Of a stretch of DNA of 36,958 nt, positions 6,574 to 15,262 are shown piece after piece (positions within the stretch are counted from its first letter, which is position 1; each line of letters starts with the position of its first letter). The stretch spans positions 120,413-157,370 of the forward strand of contig NZ_JACSPO010000006.1 of the NCBI RefSeq assembly GCF_014837105.1, given 5' to 3'. The notes under the pieces were generated by a model, which saw only the letters and a program-made list of their open reading frames with translations, was not told the DNA's origin and did not search any database. The translations under genes were made by a program, and so were the position numbers. This stretch comes from Oceanitalea stevensii. Lineage in GTDB: Bacteria; Actinomycetota; Actinomycetes; Actinomycetales; Actinomycetaceae.

Positions 6574-8070
6574 GTGGAAGCGCTGGACCTGGCCCGCTGG
6601 CAGTTCGGAATCACGACTGTCTACCACTTCGTCCTCGTCCCCCTGACGATCGGGCTCTCCCCGCTCGTCGCCATCATGCACACCGCGTGGGTGCGGACCG
6701 GCAAGGCCCACTGGCACCGGCTGACGAAGTTCTTCGGCAAGGTCCTGCTCATCAACTTCGCCCTCGGCGTCGCCACGGGCATCGTCCAGGAGTTCCAGTT
6801 CGGGATGAACTGGTCGGAGTACTCCCGCTTCGTCGGCGACATCTTCGGCGCGCCCCTCGCCATCGAGGCGCTGGCCGCCTTCTTCCTCGAGTCGACCTTC
6901 CTCGGCCTGTGGATCTTCGGTGAGGGCAAGCTCCCGAGGTGGCTGCACAACGCGTGCATCTGGGCCGTCGCCGTCGGCACCTCGCTGTCGGCCTACTGGA
7001 TCCTCGCGGCCAACTCGTGGATGCAGCACCCCGTCGGCGCCGTGTACAACCCCGACACCGGCCGCGCCGAGCTCGACGGCGTGGGCGGCTTCATCGAGGT
7101 GATGACGAACAACACGCTCGTCGCCGCCTACGCCCACACCATCACCGCCTCCTTCCTCGTCGCAGGCACCTTCGTCGCCGGCATCTGCGGCTGGTGGATG
7201 GTCCGTGCCGCCCGCTCGGGGAACACCGACGAGGCCCGCCAGGTGTGGCGCCCCGGCGCCTACCTCGGGCTCGTCGCGACCCTCGTCGCCGGCCTCGGCG
7301 TCATCGCGAGCGGTGACGTCCAGGGCAAGCTCATGTACGAGCAGCAGCCGGGCAAGATGGCCGCCGCCGAGGCGGTCTGCCAGGGCGGTGAGGGCGTGGG
7401 CTTCTCGCTGCTGTCGATCGGGATCCCCGGCAGCAACGACTGCGAGGACATCAACCACGTCCTCGAGATCCCCTTCCTCACCTCCTTCCTCGGCACCGGC
7501 AGCTTCACCGGCCCGGACAGCTACCTGCCCGGCGTCGCCGACGTCCAGGCCCAGCAGATGGAGCTGTACGGGCACCTCGACAGCGTCGACGAGGACACCG
7601 AGCTCTACCCCAACCTCTTCATCTCCTTCTGGAGCTTCCGGCTCATGATCGGCCTGGCCGCCGGCTCCGCCGCCCTCGCCCTCGCCGGCTTCTGGCTGCT
7701 GCGCAAGGGCCGGATCACCGACTCGGTGTGGTTCTCCCGGCTGTGCCTCGTCGCGCTGCCCATGCCGTTCCTCGCCTCGAGCTTCGGGTGGATCTTCACC
7801 GAGATGGGCCGCCAGCCCTGGGTGGTCCACCCCAACCCGGCCAACCCCGTCGACCAGGTCATGCTGCTCACCACCGACGGCGTGTCCACCGTCGTGTCGC
7901 CCGGCACCGTCCTCACCTCCCTCGTCGTGTTCACGCTGCTGTACGCGGCCCTCGGCGTCGTGTGGTTCAGGCTCATCCGGCGCTACGTCCGGGAGGGCGT
8001 CGCCCCCGTCGAGCCGGACGGTCCCGACCGCGACGAGCAGCCCGCACCCACCCTGTCCTTCGCGTACTGA
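6574..8070 (+). CDS. cydA: Cytochrome bd oxidase subunit I
   Basis: This is the 498-aa quinol-oxidising, haem-carrying subunit of cytochrome bd, a high-affinity membrane oxidase that reduces O2 to water without pumping protons. The start is GTG at 6574 with a perfect GAGGAG site 7 nt upstream. Predicted haem ligands are visible: His18 (TTVYHF), Glu98 and Glu106 (IEALAAFFLES), His188 (AYAHTITASF) and Met358 (FRLMIG). The quinol-binding Lys/Glu pair appears in the stretch GKLMYEQQPGKMAAAEA, and the family signature GRQPW is near residue 412. The Q-loop is of the short type, giving a protein shorter than that of E. coli. It is the first gene of cydA-cydB-cydD-cydC-devS. The upstream box suggests induction at low oxygen. 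Confidence 0.97.
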   Translation: MEALDLARWQFGITTVYHFVLVPLTIGLSPLVAIMHTAWVRTGKAHWHRLTKFFGKVLLINFALGVATGIVQEFQFGMNWSEYSRFVGDIFGAPLAIEALAAFFLESTFLGLWIFGEGKLPRWLHNACIWAVAVGTSLSAYWILAANSWMQHPVGAVYNPDTGRAELDGVGGFIEVMTNNTLVAAYAHTITASFLVAGTFVAGICGWWMVRAARSGNTDEARQVWRPGAYLGLVATLVAGLGVIASGDVQGKLMYEQQPGKMAAAEAVCQGGEGVGFSLLSIGIPGSNDCEDINHVLEIPFLTSFLGTGSFTGPDSYLPGVADVQAQQMELYGHLDSVDEDTELYPNLFISFWSFRLMIGLAAGSAALALAGFWLLRKGRITDSVWFSRLCLVALPMPFLASSFGWIFTEMGRQPWVVHPNPANPVDQVMLLTTDGVSTVVSPGTVLTSLVVFTLLYAALGVVWFRLIRRYVREGVAPVEPDGPDRDEQPAPTLSFAY

Positions 8071-8081
8071 GGAGCCCCACC

Positions 8082-9155
8082 GTGGACCTGCCCCTGCTGT
8101 GGTTCGTGCTCATCGCCGTCCTGTGGACCGGCTACCTCGCCCTCGAGGGCTTCGACTTCGGCGTCGGGATGCTCCTGCGCACCTTCGCCCGTGACGAGAA
8201 GGAGCGCCGCGTCCTCCTGCGCACCATCGGGCCGGTGTGGGACGGCAACGAGGTGTGGCTGCTCACCGCCGGAGGGGCGACCTTCGCCGCCTTCCCCGAG
8301 TGGTACGCGACGATGTTCTCCGGCTTCTACCTGCCGCTGCTCCTCATCCTCGTCGCCCTCATCGTCCGCGTGTGCGCCCTCGAGTGGCGCGCGAAGATCA
8401 ACGACCCGGTGTGGCGTGACCGCTGGGACTGGGCACTGACCTTCGGCTCCTGGCTGCCCTCGGTCCTGTGGGGAGTGGCCTTCGCCAACCTCGTCCAGGG
8501 CATGGAGATCGAGCTCGTCGACGGCACCCACCAGCTCACCGGCGGCTTCCTCTCCCTCCTCACACCCTTCACGCTGCTCGGTGGGCTCGTCACCCTGGGC
8601 CTGTTCCTCACCCACGGCACGATCTTCGTCGCGCTCAAGACGGCCGGCCCCATCCACGTGCGCGCCGCGCGCCTGGCCCACCGCCTGTCCATCGGCTCCG
8701 GGATCGTCGCCCTCGTGTGGGTGCTGTGGGCCCAGGCCCTGCACTCGACGACCGTCCTCACGCTCCTCCCGGCTGCCGTCGCCGCCCTCAGCCTCATCGG
8801 CGTCATCGCCGCCACCCGCCGGGGCCGCGAGGGCTGGGCCTTCGCACTCCACACCGCGGGGATCGTCGGCGCCGTCGCCTTCATCTTCACGACGATGTTC
8901 CCGAACGTCATGCCGTCCTCGATCGACCCGGCCTTCTCCCTGTCGATCGCCGGGGCCGCCGCCACCGGGCCCACGCTCACCGTGATGAGCATCGTCGCGC
9001 TCGTCTTCGTGCCGGTCGTCCTCGGCTACCAGGGCTGGACGTACTGGGTGTTCCGCAAGCGCGTGTGGGTGAGCGACATCGTCGGCGACGAGGGCCTGCA
9101 CCCCACCGAGGAGCGCGTCGAGGCGGCCTCCGGGCCGAGCGCGGGCCGCGGCTAG
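8082..9155 (+). CDS. cydB: Cytochrome bd oxidase subunit II
   Basis: This 357-aa multi-pass membrane protein pairs with CydA to form the bd oxidase. The N-terminus has a helix with the conserved YLALEGFDFGVGML motif, followed by the block GPVWDGNEVWLLTAGGATFAAFP typical of the family. About eight to nine hydrophobic helices follow, including a C-terminal VVLGYQGWTYWVF helix. The start is the GTG at 8082. It is 12 nt after the cydA stop, and its GGAG site overlaps that stop, so the two genes are tightly coupled. The protein ends with a short polar tail. Confidence 0.97.
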   Translation: MDLPLLWFVLIAVLWTGYLALEGFDFGVGMLLRTFARDEKERRVLLRTIGPVWDGNEVWLLTAGGATFAAFPEWYATMFSGFYLPLLLILVALIVRVCALEWRAKINDPVWRDRWDWALTFGSWLPSVLWGVAFANLVQGMEIELVDGTHQLTGGFLSLLTPFTLLGGLVTLGLFLTHGTIFVALKTAGPIHVRAARLAHRLSIGSGIVALVWVLWAQALHSTTVLTLLPAAVAALSLIGVIAATRRGREGWAFALHTAGIVGAVAFIFTTMFPNVMPSSIDPAFSLSIAGAAATGPTLTVMSIVALVFVPVVLGYQGWTYWVFRKRVWVSDIVGDEGLHPTEERVEAASGPSAGRG

Positions 9156-10841
9156 GTGAAGCCCCTCGACCCCCGGCTGCTGCGCCACGCGCGGGCGGCG
9201 CGCCGCTACATCGCGCTCACCACGGTCCTCGGGCTCGCCTCGGCGGGGCTCGTCGTCGCGCAGGCGCTCCTCGTCGCCGGGGCCGTCGCCCCGGTCGTCG
9301 ACGGGGAGGCGGGCTGGGCGGAGGTCGCCCCGCTCGTCGGGTGGTTCGCCGTCGTCGCCCTCGCGCGCGTGCTCGTCACGGTGGTGCAGGAGTCGCTCGC
9401 GCACCGGGCGGCCGCCGACGTCGTCGCCGAGCTGCGCGCGAGCGTCCTTGCCCACGCCGTCGCGCTCGGCCCGCGGGGGCTGCGCGAGCCGAGCGAGGTC
9501 GTCATGCTCGTCACCCGCGGGCTGGACGACCTCGAGCCCTACTTCGTCCGCTACCTGCCCCAGCTGCTCCTCGCCGCGACGCTGACCCCGGCGACGCTCG
9601 TCGTCGTCGCCGGCCTGGACCTCGGCTCGGCGGCGATCGTCGCCGCGACGATCCCGCTCATCCCGGTGTTCATGTGGCTCATCGGCGTGCTCACCCAGCG
9701 CTTCGCGGCGGACCGGCTCCTCGCGATGCAGCGGCTCGGCGCCCAGCTCCTCGACCTCCTCGCCGGCCTCACCACCCTCAAGGCCCTCGGCCGCGAGCGC
9801 GGCCCCGGGACCCGGGTGCGAACCCTGGGTGAGGCCTACACGCGCACGACGATGAGCACGCTCAAGGTCGCCTTCCTCTCCGGAGCGGTCCTCGAGTTCC
9901 TCGCCTCGATCGCCGTCGCCCTCGTCGCGGTGACGGTGGGCATGCGGCTCGTCTACGGCGACCTCGACCTCACGACGGCCCTGGCCGTCCTCATGCTCGC
10001 CCCCGAGGCCTACCGTCCCATCCGCGAGGTCGGCACCCAGTTCCACGCCTCCGCCGACGGCCTGGCCGCCGCGGAGCAGGTCTTCACCGTCCTCGAGCGG
10101 CCCCTGCCACCGGCGGGCACCCTCCCCGCCCCGACGTTCGGCGGCCTCGTGCTCGACGACGTGGGGGTGCGCGCCCCCGGGCGCGACGTCGTCGCCCCCG
10201 CGGGCCTGTCGGTGCGTGTCGCGCCGGGCCGCGTCACCGCGCTCGTCGGCCCCTCCGGCGGCGGGAAGACGACGACGGCGATGCTCGCCCTGGGGCTGCT
10301 GCGCCCCGACACCGGCCGGGTGCGCGTCGAGCCGGCCGCGGGCGGCGAGCCGGTCGACCTCGCCGGGCTCGACCCCGCGTCCTGGCACGCCCAGGTCACC
10401 TGGGTGCCCCAGCGGCCGGTCCTCGTGCCGGGGACGGTGGCGGACGCCGTCGTCGGGGGGTCCGGGGAGGTCGACGGGCGGGCGGAGGCCGCGGCCCGCG
10501 CCAGCGGCCTCGCCGAGGTCCTTGCCACGCTCCCCCAGGGCTGGGACACGCCCGTCGGCCAGGGCGGCGCCGGGCTGTCCCTCGGGCAGCGCCAGCGCGT
10601 GGCCCTCACCCGGGCGCTGCTCGACCCTGCGGCGCTCGTCGTCCTCGACGAGCCCTCCGCCCACCTCGACGCCGCCTCCGAGCAGCGCGTCCTCGACGTC
10701 GTCTCGGCGCTGCGCGACCAGGGCCGGGCGGTCCTCGTCATCGCCCACCGGCCCCGGCTCGTCGCGCTGGCCGACGACGTCGTCGAGGTGCGCAGCGCGG
10801 CGCGTGAGGCCGCAGTGCCGGCCGGCGGAGGTGCGGCATGA
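9156..10841 (+). CDS. cydD: Thiol reductant ABC exporter subunit CydD
   Basis: This 561-aa ABC half-transporter has an N-terminal membrane domain of about six helices (residues ~1-320) and a C-terminal ATPase. Walker A is GPSGGGKTTT near residue 364, the signature LSLGQRQRV near 474, and Walker B ALVVLDEPSAHLD follows. CydDC exports cysteine/glutathione-type reductants and is needed for bd oxidase assembly. The GTG start abuts the cydB stop without a gap, and the stop overlaps the cydC start as ATGA. CydD is assigned to the first and CydC to the second half-transporter by the actinobacterial cydABDC order. Confidence 0.92.
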   Translation: MKPLDPRLLRHARAARRYIALTTVLGLASAGLVVAQALLVAGAVAPVVDGEAGWAEVAPLVGWFAVVALARVLVTVVQESLAHRAAADVVAELRASVLAHAVALGPRGLREPSEVVMLVTRGLDDLEPYFVRYLPQLLLAATLTPATLVVVAGLDLGSAAIVAATIPLIPVFMWLIGVLTQRFAADRLLAMQRLGAQLLDLLAGLTTLKALGRERGPGTRVRTLGEAYTRTTMSTLKVAFLSGAVLEFLASIAVALVAVTVGMRLVYGDLDLTTALAVLMLAPEAYRPIREVGTQFHASADGLAAAEQVFTVLERPLPPAGTLPAPTFGGLVLDDVGVRAPGRDVVAPAGLSVRVAPGRVTALVGPSGGGKTTTAMLALGLLRPDTGRVRVEPAAGGEPVDLAGLDPASWHAQVTWVPQRPVLVPGTVADAVVGGSGEVDGRAEAAARASGLAEVLATLPQGWDTPVGQGGAGLSLGQRQRVALTRALLDPAALVVLDEPSAHLDAASEQRVLDVVSALRDQGRAVLVIAHRPRLVALADDVVEVRSAAREAAVPAGGGAA

Positions 10842-12700
10842 GCCTGCTGCCCCTGTCCCCCGCCGAGCGTCGCGCGCTCCGCCGCGCCGTCGGCCTCCTC
10901 GACCTCGACCGGTGGCGCTTCCTCCTCGCCGTCCTCGCCGGGACGGCCGGGCTGGGCAGCGCCGTCGGCCTGTCCGCGACCGCCGCGTGGCTCATCGCCC
11001 GTGCCTCCCAGATGCCGCCTGTCCTCGAGCTCGGTGTCGCCTCGGTGGCGGTGCGGACCTTCGGGATCGCGCGCGGCCTCATGCGCTACGTCGAGCGGCT
11101 CGTGTCCCACGACGTCGCCCTGCGCGGCATGGCCACGCTCCGCGAGCGCGTCTACACGACCCTCGCCGACGCCCCCACCGACGTCGTCTCCGGGCTGCGG
11201 CGCGGGGACGTCCTCGCCCGCACGGGTGCCGACGTCGACGCCGTCGGGGACGTCGTCGTGCGCGCCCTGCTGCCCGCCGCGGTCGCCGCTACCGTCGGCG
11301 TCGGCACGGTGACCCTCGTCGCATGGCTGCACGTGGGCATCGGCGCCGTGCTCGCCGCGTGCCTGCTCCTCGCCGGCGTCGCGGGGCCGCTCCTCACCGT
11401 GCGCGCCGCGCGCCTCGACGAGCTCGCCCAGGCACGGGCGCGCACCGAGCTGAGCGCCGGCGCGATGGCGATGGTGGAGGGCGCCGCCGAGCTCACCGTC
11501 TCCGGTGGCCTGCCCCGCGCCCGCGCCGCCCTCGCCGGGACCGAGCGGCGTCTCGCCCGCGCCAAGGACGCCGCCGCCCGCCCCGCCGCGCTGGCCGCCG
11601 GCACCGACCACCTCGCCATGGGCGTCGCGGTCCTCGCGGCACTCGTCCTCGGCGTGCACGCGACGGTGGCCGGGACGATGGAGGCGGTGGAGCTGGCGGT
11701 CGTCGTCCTCACGCCGCTCGCCGCCTTCGAGGGCACCGACCTGCTCGGGCCAGCCGCCGTCCAGCTCGTCCGCTCCGCCGAGGCGGCGGTGAGGGTGACC
11801 GAGCTGCTCGACGGCGCGGGCGCGGGCGGCGACGTCGCCGGTCCGGCCGACGGCGCCGGTCGGGCCGACGGTGCGGGCGCTGGCGCCGCCGGTGCGCCGC
11901 GGGCCGCGACCGGCTCAGGCGAGGAGCGCGCGGCCGCGGCCACGCGCGCCGCCGGGGACCCGCCCGTCCTGCGGGCCCGGGACCTCGCCGTGGGCTGGCC
12001 GCGGACCGGGGTCGTGGCCGAGGGCCTGGACCTCGAGCTGCGGCCGGGACGCACCGTCGCCGTCGTCGGCCCCAGCGGCATCGGCAAGACCACCCTCCTG
12101 CTCACCCTCGCCGGCCTGCTCCCGCCGCGACGCGGTGAGGTCCTCCTCGGTGCGTCCCCCGTCGCGCGGCTGGACCGGCGCGCCGTGAGCGGCGCCGTCG
12201 TCCTCACCGCCGAGGACGCGCACGTCTTCGGCACGACCGTCCTGGAGAACCTCCGGGTGGCCCGCGGTGACGTGAGCCCCGCGGAGGCCGTCGAGCTGCT
12301 CTCCCGCGCGGGGCTCGCGGAGTGGCTCACCGCCCTGCCCGACGGCGTCGACACCCTCCTCGACAGCGACGCGACCTCCCTGTCCGGCGGCGAGCGCCGC
12401 CGGCTCCTCCTCGCCCGCGCCCTCGCCAGCCGGGCGCCGCTCCTCCTGCTCGACGAGCCGGGCGAGCACCTCGACCCGGACACGGCCGACCGTCTCGTCA
12501 CCGACCTGCTCGGCACCCGCGACTCCGGCCGGGGCGTCCTCCTCGTCACCCACCGGCTCACGCCGCTCGCGGCGGCGGACGAGGTCGTCGTGCTCGGCGC
12601 GTCAGGGGGACCGGCTACCGTGCTCGCACGGGGTTCTCACGAGCACCTCCTCGCGACGGTCCCCTCCTACCGGTGGGCCGTGGAGCAGGAGGCACGGTGA
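10838..12700 (+). CDS. cydC: Thiol reductant ABC exporter subunit CydC
   Basis: This 620-aa second half-transporter of the CydDC heterodimer has membrane helices in residues ~1-300. Its ATPase carries GPSGIGKTTLL (Walker A, near residue 410), LSGGERRRLLLARAL (signature) and LLLLDEPGEHLD (Walker B). Between the two domains is an Ala/Gly-rich linker of about 60 residues (~325-385), longer than usual and probably unstructured. The start overlaps the cydD stop by 4 nt. Only 26 nt separate it from the DevS-like kinase, so that gene is probably read from the same transcript. Confidence 0.92.
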   Translation: MSLLPLSPAERRALRRAVGLLDLDRWRFLLAVLAGTAGLGSAVGLSATAAWLIARASQMPPVLELGVASVAVRTFGIARGLMRYVERLVSHDVALRGMATLRERVYTTLADAPTDVVSGLRRGDVLARTGADVDAVGDVVVRALLPAAVAATVGVGTVTLVAWLHVGIGAVLAACLLLAGVAGPLLTVRAARLDELAQARARTELSAGAMAMVEGAAELTVSGGLPRARAALAGTERRLARAKDAAARPAALAAGTDHLAMGVAVLAALVLGVHATVAGTMEAVELAVVVLTPLAAFEGTDLLGPAAVQLVRSAEAAVRVTELLDGAGAGGDVAGPADGAGRADGAGAGAAGAPRAATGSGEERAAAATRAAGDPPVLRARDLAVGWPRTGVVAEGLDLELRPGRTVAVVGPSGIGKTTLLLTLAGLLPPRRGEVLLGASPVARLDRRAVSGAVVLTAEDAHVFGTTVLENLRVARGDVSPAEAVELLSRAGLAEWLTALPDGVDTLLDSDATSLSGGERRRLLLARALASRAPLLLLDEPGEHLDPDTADRLVTDLLGTRDSGRGVLLVTHRLTPLAAADEVVVLGASGGPATVLARGSHEHLLATVPSYRWAVEQEAR

Positions 12701-12726
12701 GGCCGGACGCGCGAGAGAGGACCATC

Positions 12727-14406
12727 ATGCCCAACCCGGAGGCCCGCGCCCGGCTGCTCCGCGCCGCCATCGGGCTCACCTCGAGCCTCGACCTCGACGC
12801 CGTCCTCAAGGGCTTCGTCGACAGCGCCGCCGGCCTCACCGAGGCGCGCTACGCGGCCATCGCGGTGCTCGACAACCGCGGCGACACCGCGACCTTCGTC
12901 CAGCACGGGATCGACGAGGAGACCGAGCGGCGCCTCGGCCACGCTCCCCACGGCCACGGGGTCTTCGCCGAGATCCCCACCCACGGCCACCTCCTCCTCG
13001 AGTCCATCACCGACCACCCCGCCTTCGGCGGCTGGCCCGCCGCCCACCCGCACATGGACGGCTTCCTCGGCGTGCCGGTGCGCATCCGCGAGCAGGTCTT
13101 CGGACGGCTCTACCTCGCCGACAAGCCGGGCGGCTTCACCGAGGACGACGCCCGCGCCATGGAGCAGCTCGCCTTGGCGGCCGCCGTCGCCGTCGTCAAC
13201 GCCCAGCGCTACGCCGACGCCCGCGACCGCGAGCGGTGGGTCGCCGTGAGCCAGGAGATCACCACCCAGCTGCTGTCCGGCACCGAGGAGGAGGAGGCGC
13301 TCGAGCTCATCGCCGCCAAGGTCCGCGAGGTGGCCCGGGCGGACGCCGCCCTCATCGTGCTGCCCTCCGTGGGCGACACGTGGATGTGCGAGATCGCCGA
13401 CGGCGAGGGCGCCCAGGACGTCATCGGCGCCGTCTTCCCCCCGGAGGGGCGCGCCCGCACGGTGCTGGCCAACGGCGCCGGGATGATCGTCGACTCGATG
13501 TCCCGCGCCCGGGCGCTCCGCGTGCCCCAGCTCGGGCGCTACGGCCCGGCGCTGTACGCCCCGATGATGTCCCAGGGCGTGGGCCGCGGTGTCCTCATCC
13601 TCCTGCGGCTGCAGGGCGGGGCGGAGTTCACGCCCGCGGAGCTCGAGGTGGCCGAGGTCGTCGCCGCGCAGGCCGCCGTCGCGCTCGAGCTGGCGGCCGC
13701 CCGGCACGCCGAGGACGTCTCCGCCCTCCTCGAGGAGCGCCAGCGCATCTCCCGCGACCTCCACGACCTCGCCGTCCAGCAGCTCTTCGCCACCGGCATG
13801 CAGCTCGAGACGGTCCGGGTGGCCGCCGTCGCGGACCCGGACACGGCCTGGATCGCCGAGAGCCTGGAGGACGCCCTCACCAGCGTGGACGAGAGCGTGC
13901 GCCAGATCCGGTCCATCGTCCACTCCCTGCGCGAGCCGGACGAGGCCGTCGGGCTCGTCGAGCGGCTGCGGCGGGAGACCTCCCTCGCGCGCACCGGGCT
14001 CGGCTTCGCCCCCTCCCTCCTCATCGCCGTCGACGGACGGCTCGTGCGCGACGGCGACGAGGAGCTCGACCTCGCCGCCTCCCCCGCCGAGCTGCTCGAC
14101 GCCCGCGTGGACGACGACATCGCCGACGACGTCGTCGCCGTCGTGCGCGAGGGCCTGGCCAACGCGGCCCGCCACGCCCGCGCGTCCTCGGTGCAGGTGC
14201 GCGTCACCGTCCGCGGCTCCGGCGTCCACGGGCGGGTCGCCGTCGAGGTGGAGGACGACGGCGTGGGCGTGGACCGCGCGTCCACGCGCCGCTCGGGGCT
14301 GGACAACCTCGCCGTGCGCGCCCGCCGTCACGGCGGCACCTTCTCCCTCGGCCGCAGCGACTCGGGCGACGGCACGCTGCTGTCCTGGCAGGTCCCGCTC
14401 ACCTGA
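12727..14406 (+). CDS. devS: DevS/DosS-type haem-sensor histidine kinase (GAF-GAF-HisKA_3-HATPase)
   Basis: This 559-aa cytoplasmic kinase closely parallels mycobacterial DevS (DosS). The start is ATG at 12727, with an AGAGG site. GAF-A spans about 15-160. His107 in the stretch WPAAHPHMDGFLGVPVRIR aligns with DevS His149, the haem iron ligand. Tyr129 (FGRLYLADK) aligns with DevS Tyr171, the distal residue that tunes gas discrimination. GAF-B spans about 175-325. The phospho-acceptor is His346 (QRISRDLHDLAVQQLF), followed by a HATPase with N-box EGLANAARHA and G-box EDDGVGV. The ~40-60 residues that precede GAF-A in DevS are largely missing. Gene position after cydC, convergent with the DevR-like regulator, supports a redox/oxygen-sensing role. 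The symbol is by similarity, and haem binding is inferred from residues. Confidence 0.88.
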   Translation: MPNPEARARLLRAAIGLTSSLDLDAVLKGFVDSAAGLTEARYAAIAVLDNRGDTATFVQHGIDEETERRLGHAPHGHGVFAEIPTHGHLLLESITDHPAFGGWPAAHPHMDGFLGVPVRIREQVFGRLYLADKPGGFTEDDARAMEQLALAAAVAVVNAQRYADARDRERWVAVSQEITTQLLSGTEEEEALELIAAKVREVARADAALIVLPSVGDTWMCEIADGEGAQDVIGAVFPPEGRARTVLANGAGMIVDSMSRARALRVPQLGRYGPALYAPMMSQGVGRGVLILLRLQGGAEFTPAELEVAEVVAAQAAVALELAAARHAEDVSALLEERQRISRDLHDLAVQQLFATGMQLETVRVAAVADPDTAWIAESLEDALTSVDESVRQIRSIVHSLREPDEAVGLVERLRRETSLARTGLGFAPSLLIAVDGRLVRDGDEELDLAASPAELLDARVDDDIADDVVAVVREGLANAARHARASSVQVRVTVRGSGVHGRVAVEVEDDGVGVDRASTRRSGLDNLAVRARRHGGTFSLGRSDSGDGTLLSWQVPLT

Positions 14407-14430
14407 GGCGCCGGCGCCTGCCGCGGCCCG

Positions 14431-14502
14431 GCCGAGTACGCACGTACGGTCACCCCGAGCGCCTGATCAGCGCCCGCCGGTGACCGTATGGGCGTACTCG
14501 GC
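14431..14502. terminator. Large inverted repeat between devS and devR
   Basis: Two 24-bp arms (14431-14454 and 14479-14502) pair with only two mismatches around a 24-nt loop, which itself contains the 8-bp palindrome CTGATCAG. It lies between convergent genes, so bidirectional termination is the simplest reading. The arms are far longer than the other terminators here and contain GTAC-rich motifs, so it could also be a dispersed repeat element. Confidence 0.7.
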
Positions 14503-14519
14503 GAAGGGGAGAGGGGGCG

Positions 14520-15176
14520 TCAGGCGCGCCAGCCCTTGGCGCGCTGGCCGGCGACCCACGCCGCGACCTGAGTGCGGCGCTGGAGGCCCATCTTCGCGAG
14601 CAGCGAGGTGATGTGGTTCTTCACGGTCTTCTCGGCGACGCCGAGCTTCTCGCCGATCTCGCGGTTGGACAGGCCGTCGCCGATGAGGTCGAGGACCTTG
14701 CGCTCGGAGGGCGTGAGGTCCGCCGTCGGGTCGTCGTGGTCGGCGCGGCGGCGGGTGACGGTGCGGTCGTCCAGGAGCGTGCGGCCGGCGGCCACGGCCT
14801 TGATGACGTCGGCGATCTCGGCGCCGCGCACCGTCTTGAGGAGGTAGGCGCGGGCGCCGGCCTCGAGGGCCTCGGCGAGGGCGTCGTCGTCGTCGAAGGA
14901 GGTGAGGACGACCGAGCGGGCCTCGGGGACGGTCTCCCGCAGCGCGCGGATGATGTCGATGCCGGTGCCGTCGGGCAGCTGGAGGTCGACGAGGAGGATC
15001 TCGGGACGCACGAGCGGCGCGCGGCGCAGCGTCTCGGCGACGGAGCCGGCCTCGGCGACGACGGTGAGTCCCTCGGAGCGGTCGACGATCTCGGCGATGC
15101 CTCGTCGCACCACCTCGTGGTCGTCGATGATCATGACGCGGATGTCGCGCGGTCCGGAGGTGCTCTGCTCGGTCAC
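14520..15176 (-). CDS. devR: DevR/DosR-type response regulator (REC-LuxR)
   Basis: This 218-aa NarL/LuxR-family regulator has a receiver domain at ~12-130, with the acidic pair in [12 protein letters not shown], phospho-acceptor Asp64 ([10 protein letters not shown]) and the T/K switch residues (VVLTSF and LLKTV). The helix-turn-helix at ~152-212 contains [17 protein letters not shown]. Lys183, Lys186 and Asn187 correspond to DevR Lys179, Lys182 and Asn183, which read GGGAC half-sites, so the same DNA preference is expected. It faces the DevS-like kinase tail to tail. The GTG start is preceded by TAGGGT and a 6-nt spacer, suggesting leaderless transcription independent of the cyd operon. Its likely target is the 6486-6499 box. 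Confidence 0.88.
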   Translation of the reverse strand: MTEQSTSGPRDIRVMIIDDHEVVRRGIAEIVDRSEGLTVVAEAGSVAETLRRAPLVRPEILLVDLQLPDGTGIDIIRALRETVPEARSVVLTSFDDDDALAEALEAGARAYLLKTVRGAEIADVIKAVAAGRTLLDDRTVTRRRADHDDPTADLTPSERKVLDLIGDGLSNREIGEKLGVAEKTVKNHITSLLAKMGLQRRTQVAAWVAGQRAKGWRA

Positions 15177-15182
15177 GCCTCG

Positions 15183-15188
15183 ACCCTA
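15183..15188 (-). promoter_or_regulatory. -10 element of devR (leaderless)
   Basis: TAGGGT is followed by 6 nt and the GTG start of devR, placing the transcription start at or next to the start codon. Confidence 0.55.
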
Positions 15189-15250
15189 GCGCTCCCGGGG
15201 GCGAGGACGGGCCGCGGCTCGGCGGCGTGCCCCTGATCACGGCGCCCGCG

Positions 15251-15256
15251 TACGCT
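15251..15256 (+). promoter_or_regulatory. -10 element of the aldehyde dehydrogenase gene (leaderless)
   Basis: TACGCT followed by 6 nt and GTG at 15263. This favours 15263 over the upstream in-frame GTG at 15227 as the real start. Confidence 0.55.
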
Positions 15257-15262
15257 CGGCAG

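Noticed and set aside
7983..10748. Minus-strand open frame of over 900 codons opposite cydB and cydD
   Set aside because: It lies antisense to clearly conserved membrane and ABC proteins and consists of Gly/Asp/Arg/Glu repeats typical of high-GC shadow frames.
15227..15262. Upstream GTG start of the aldehyde dehydrogenase
   Set aside because: It would place the TACGCT -10 inside the coding region, and the extra 12 residues show no family similarity.
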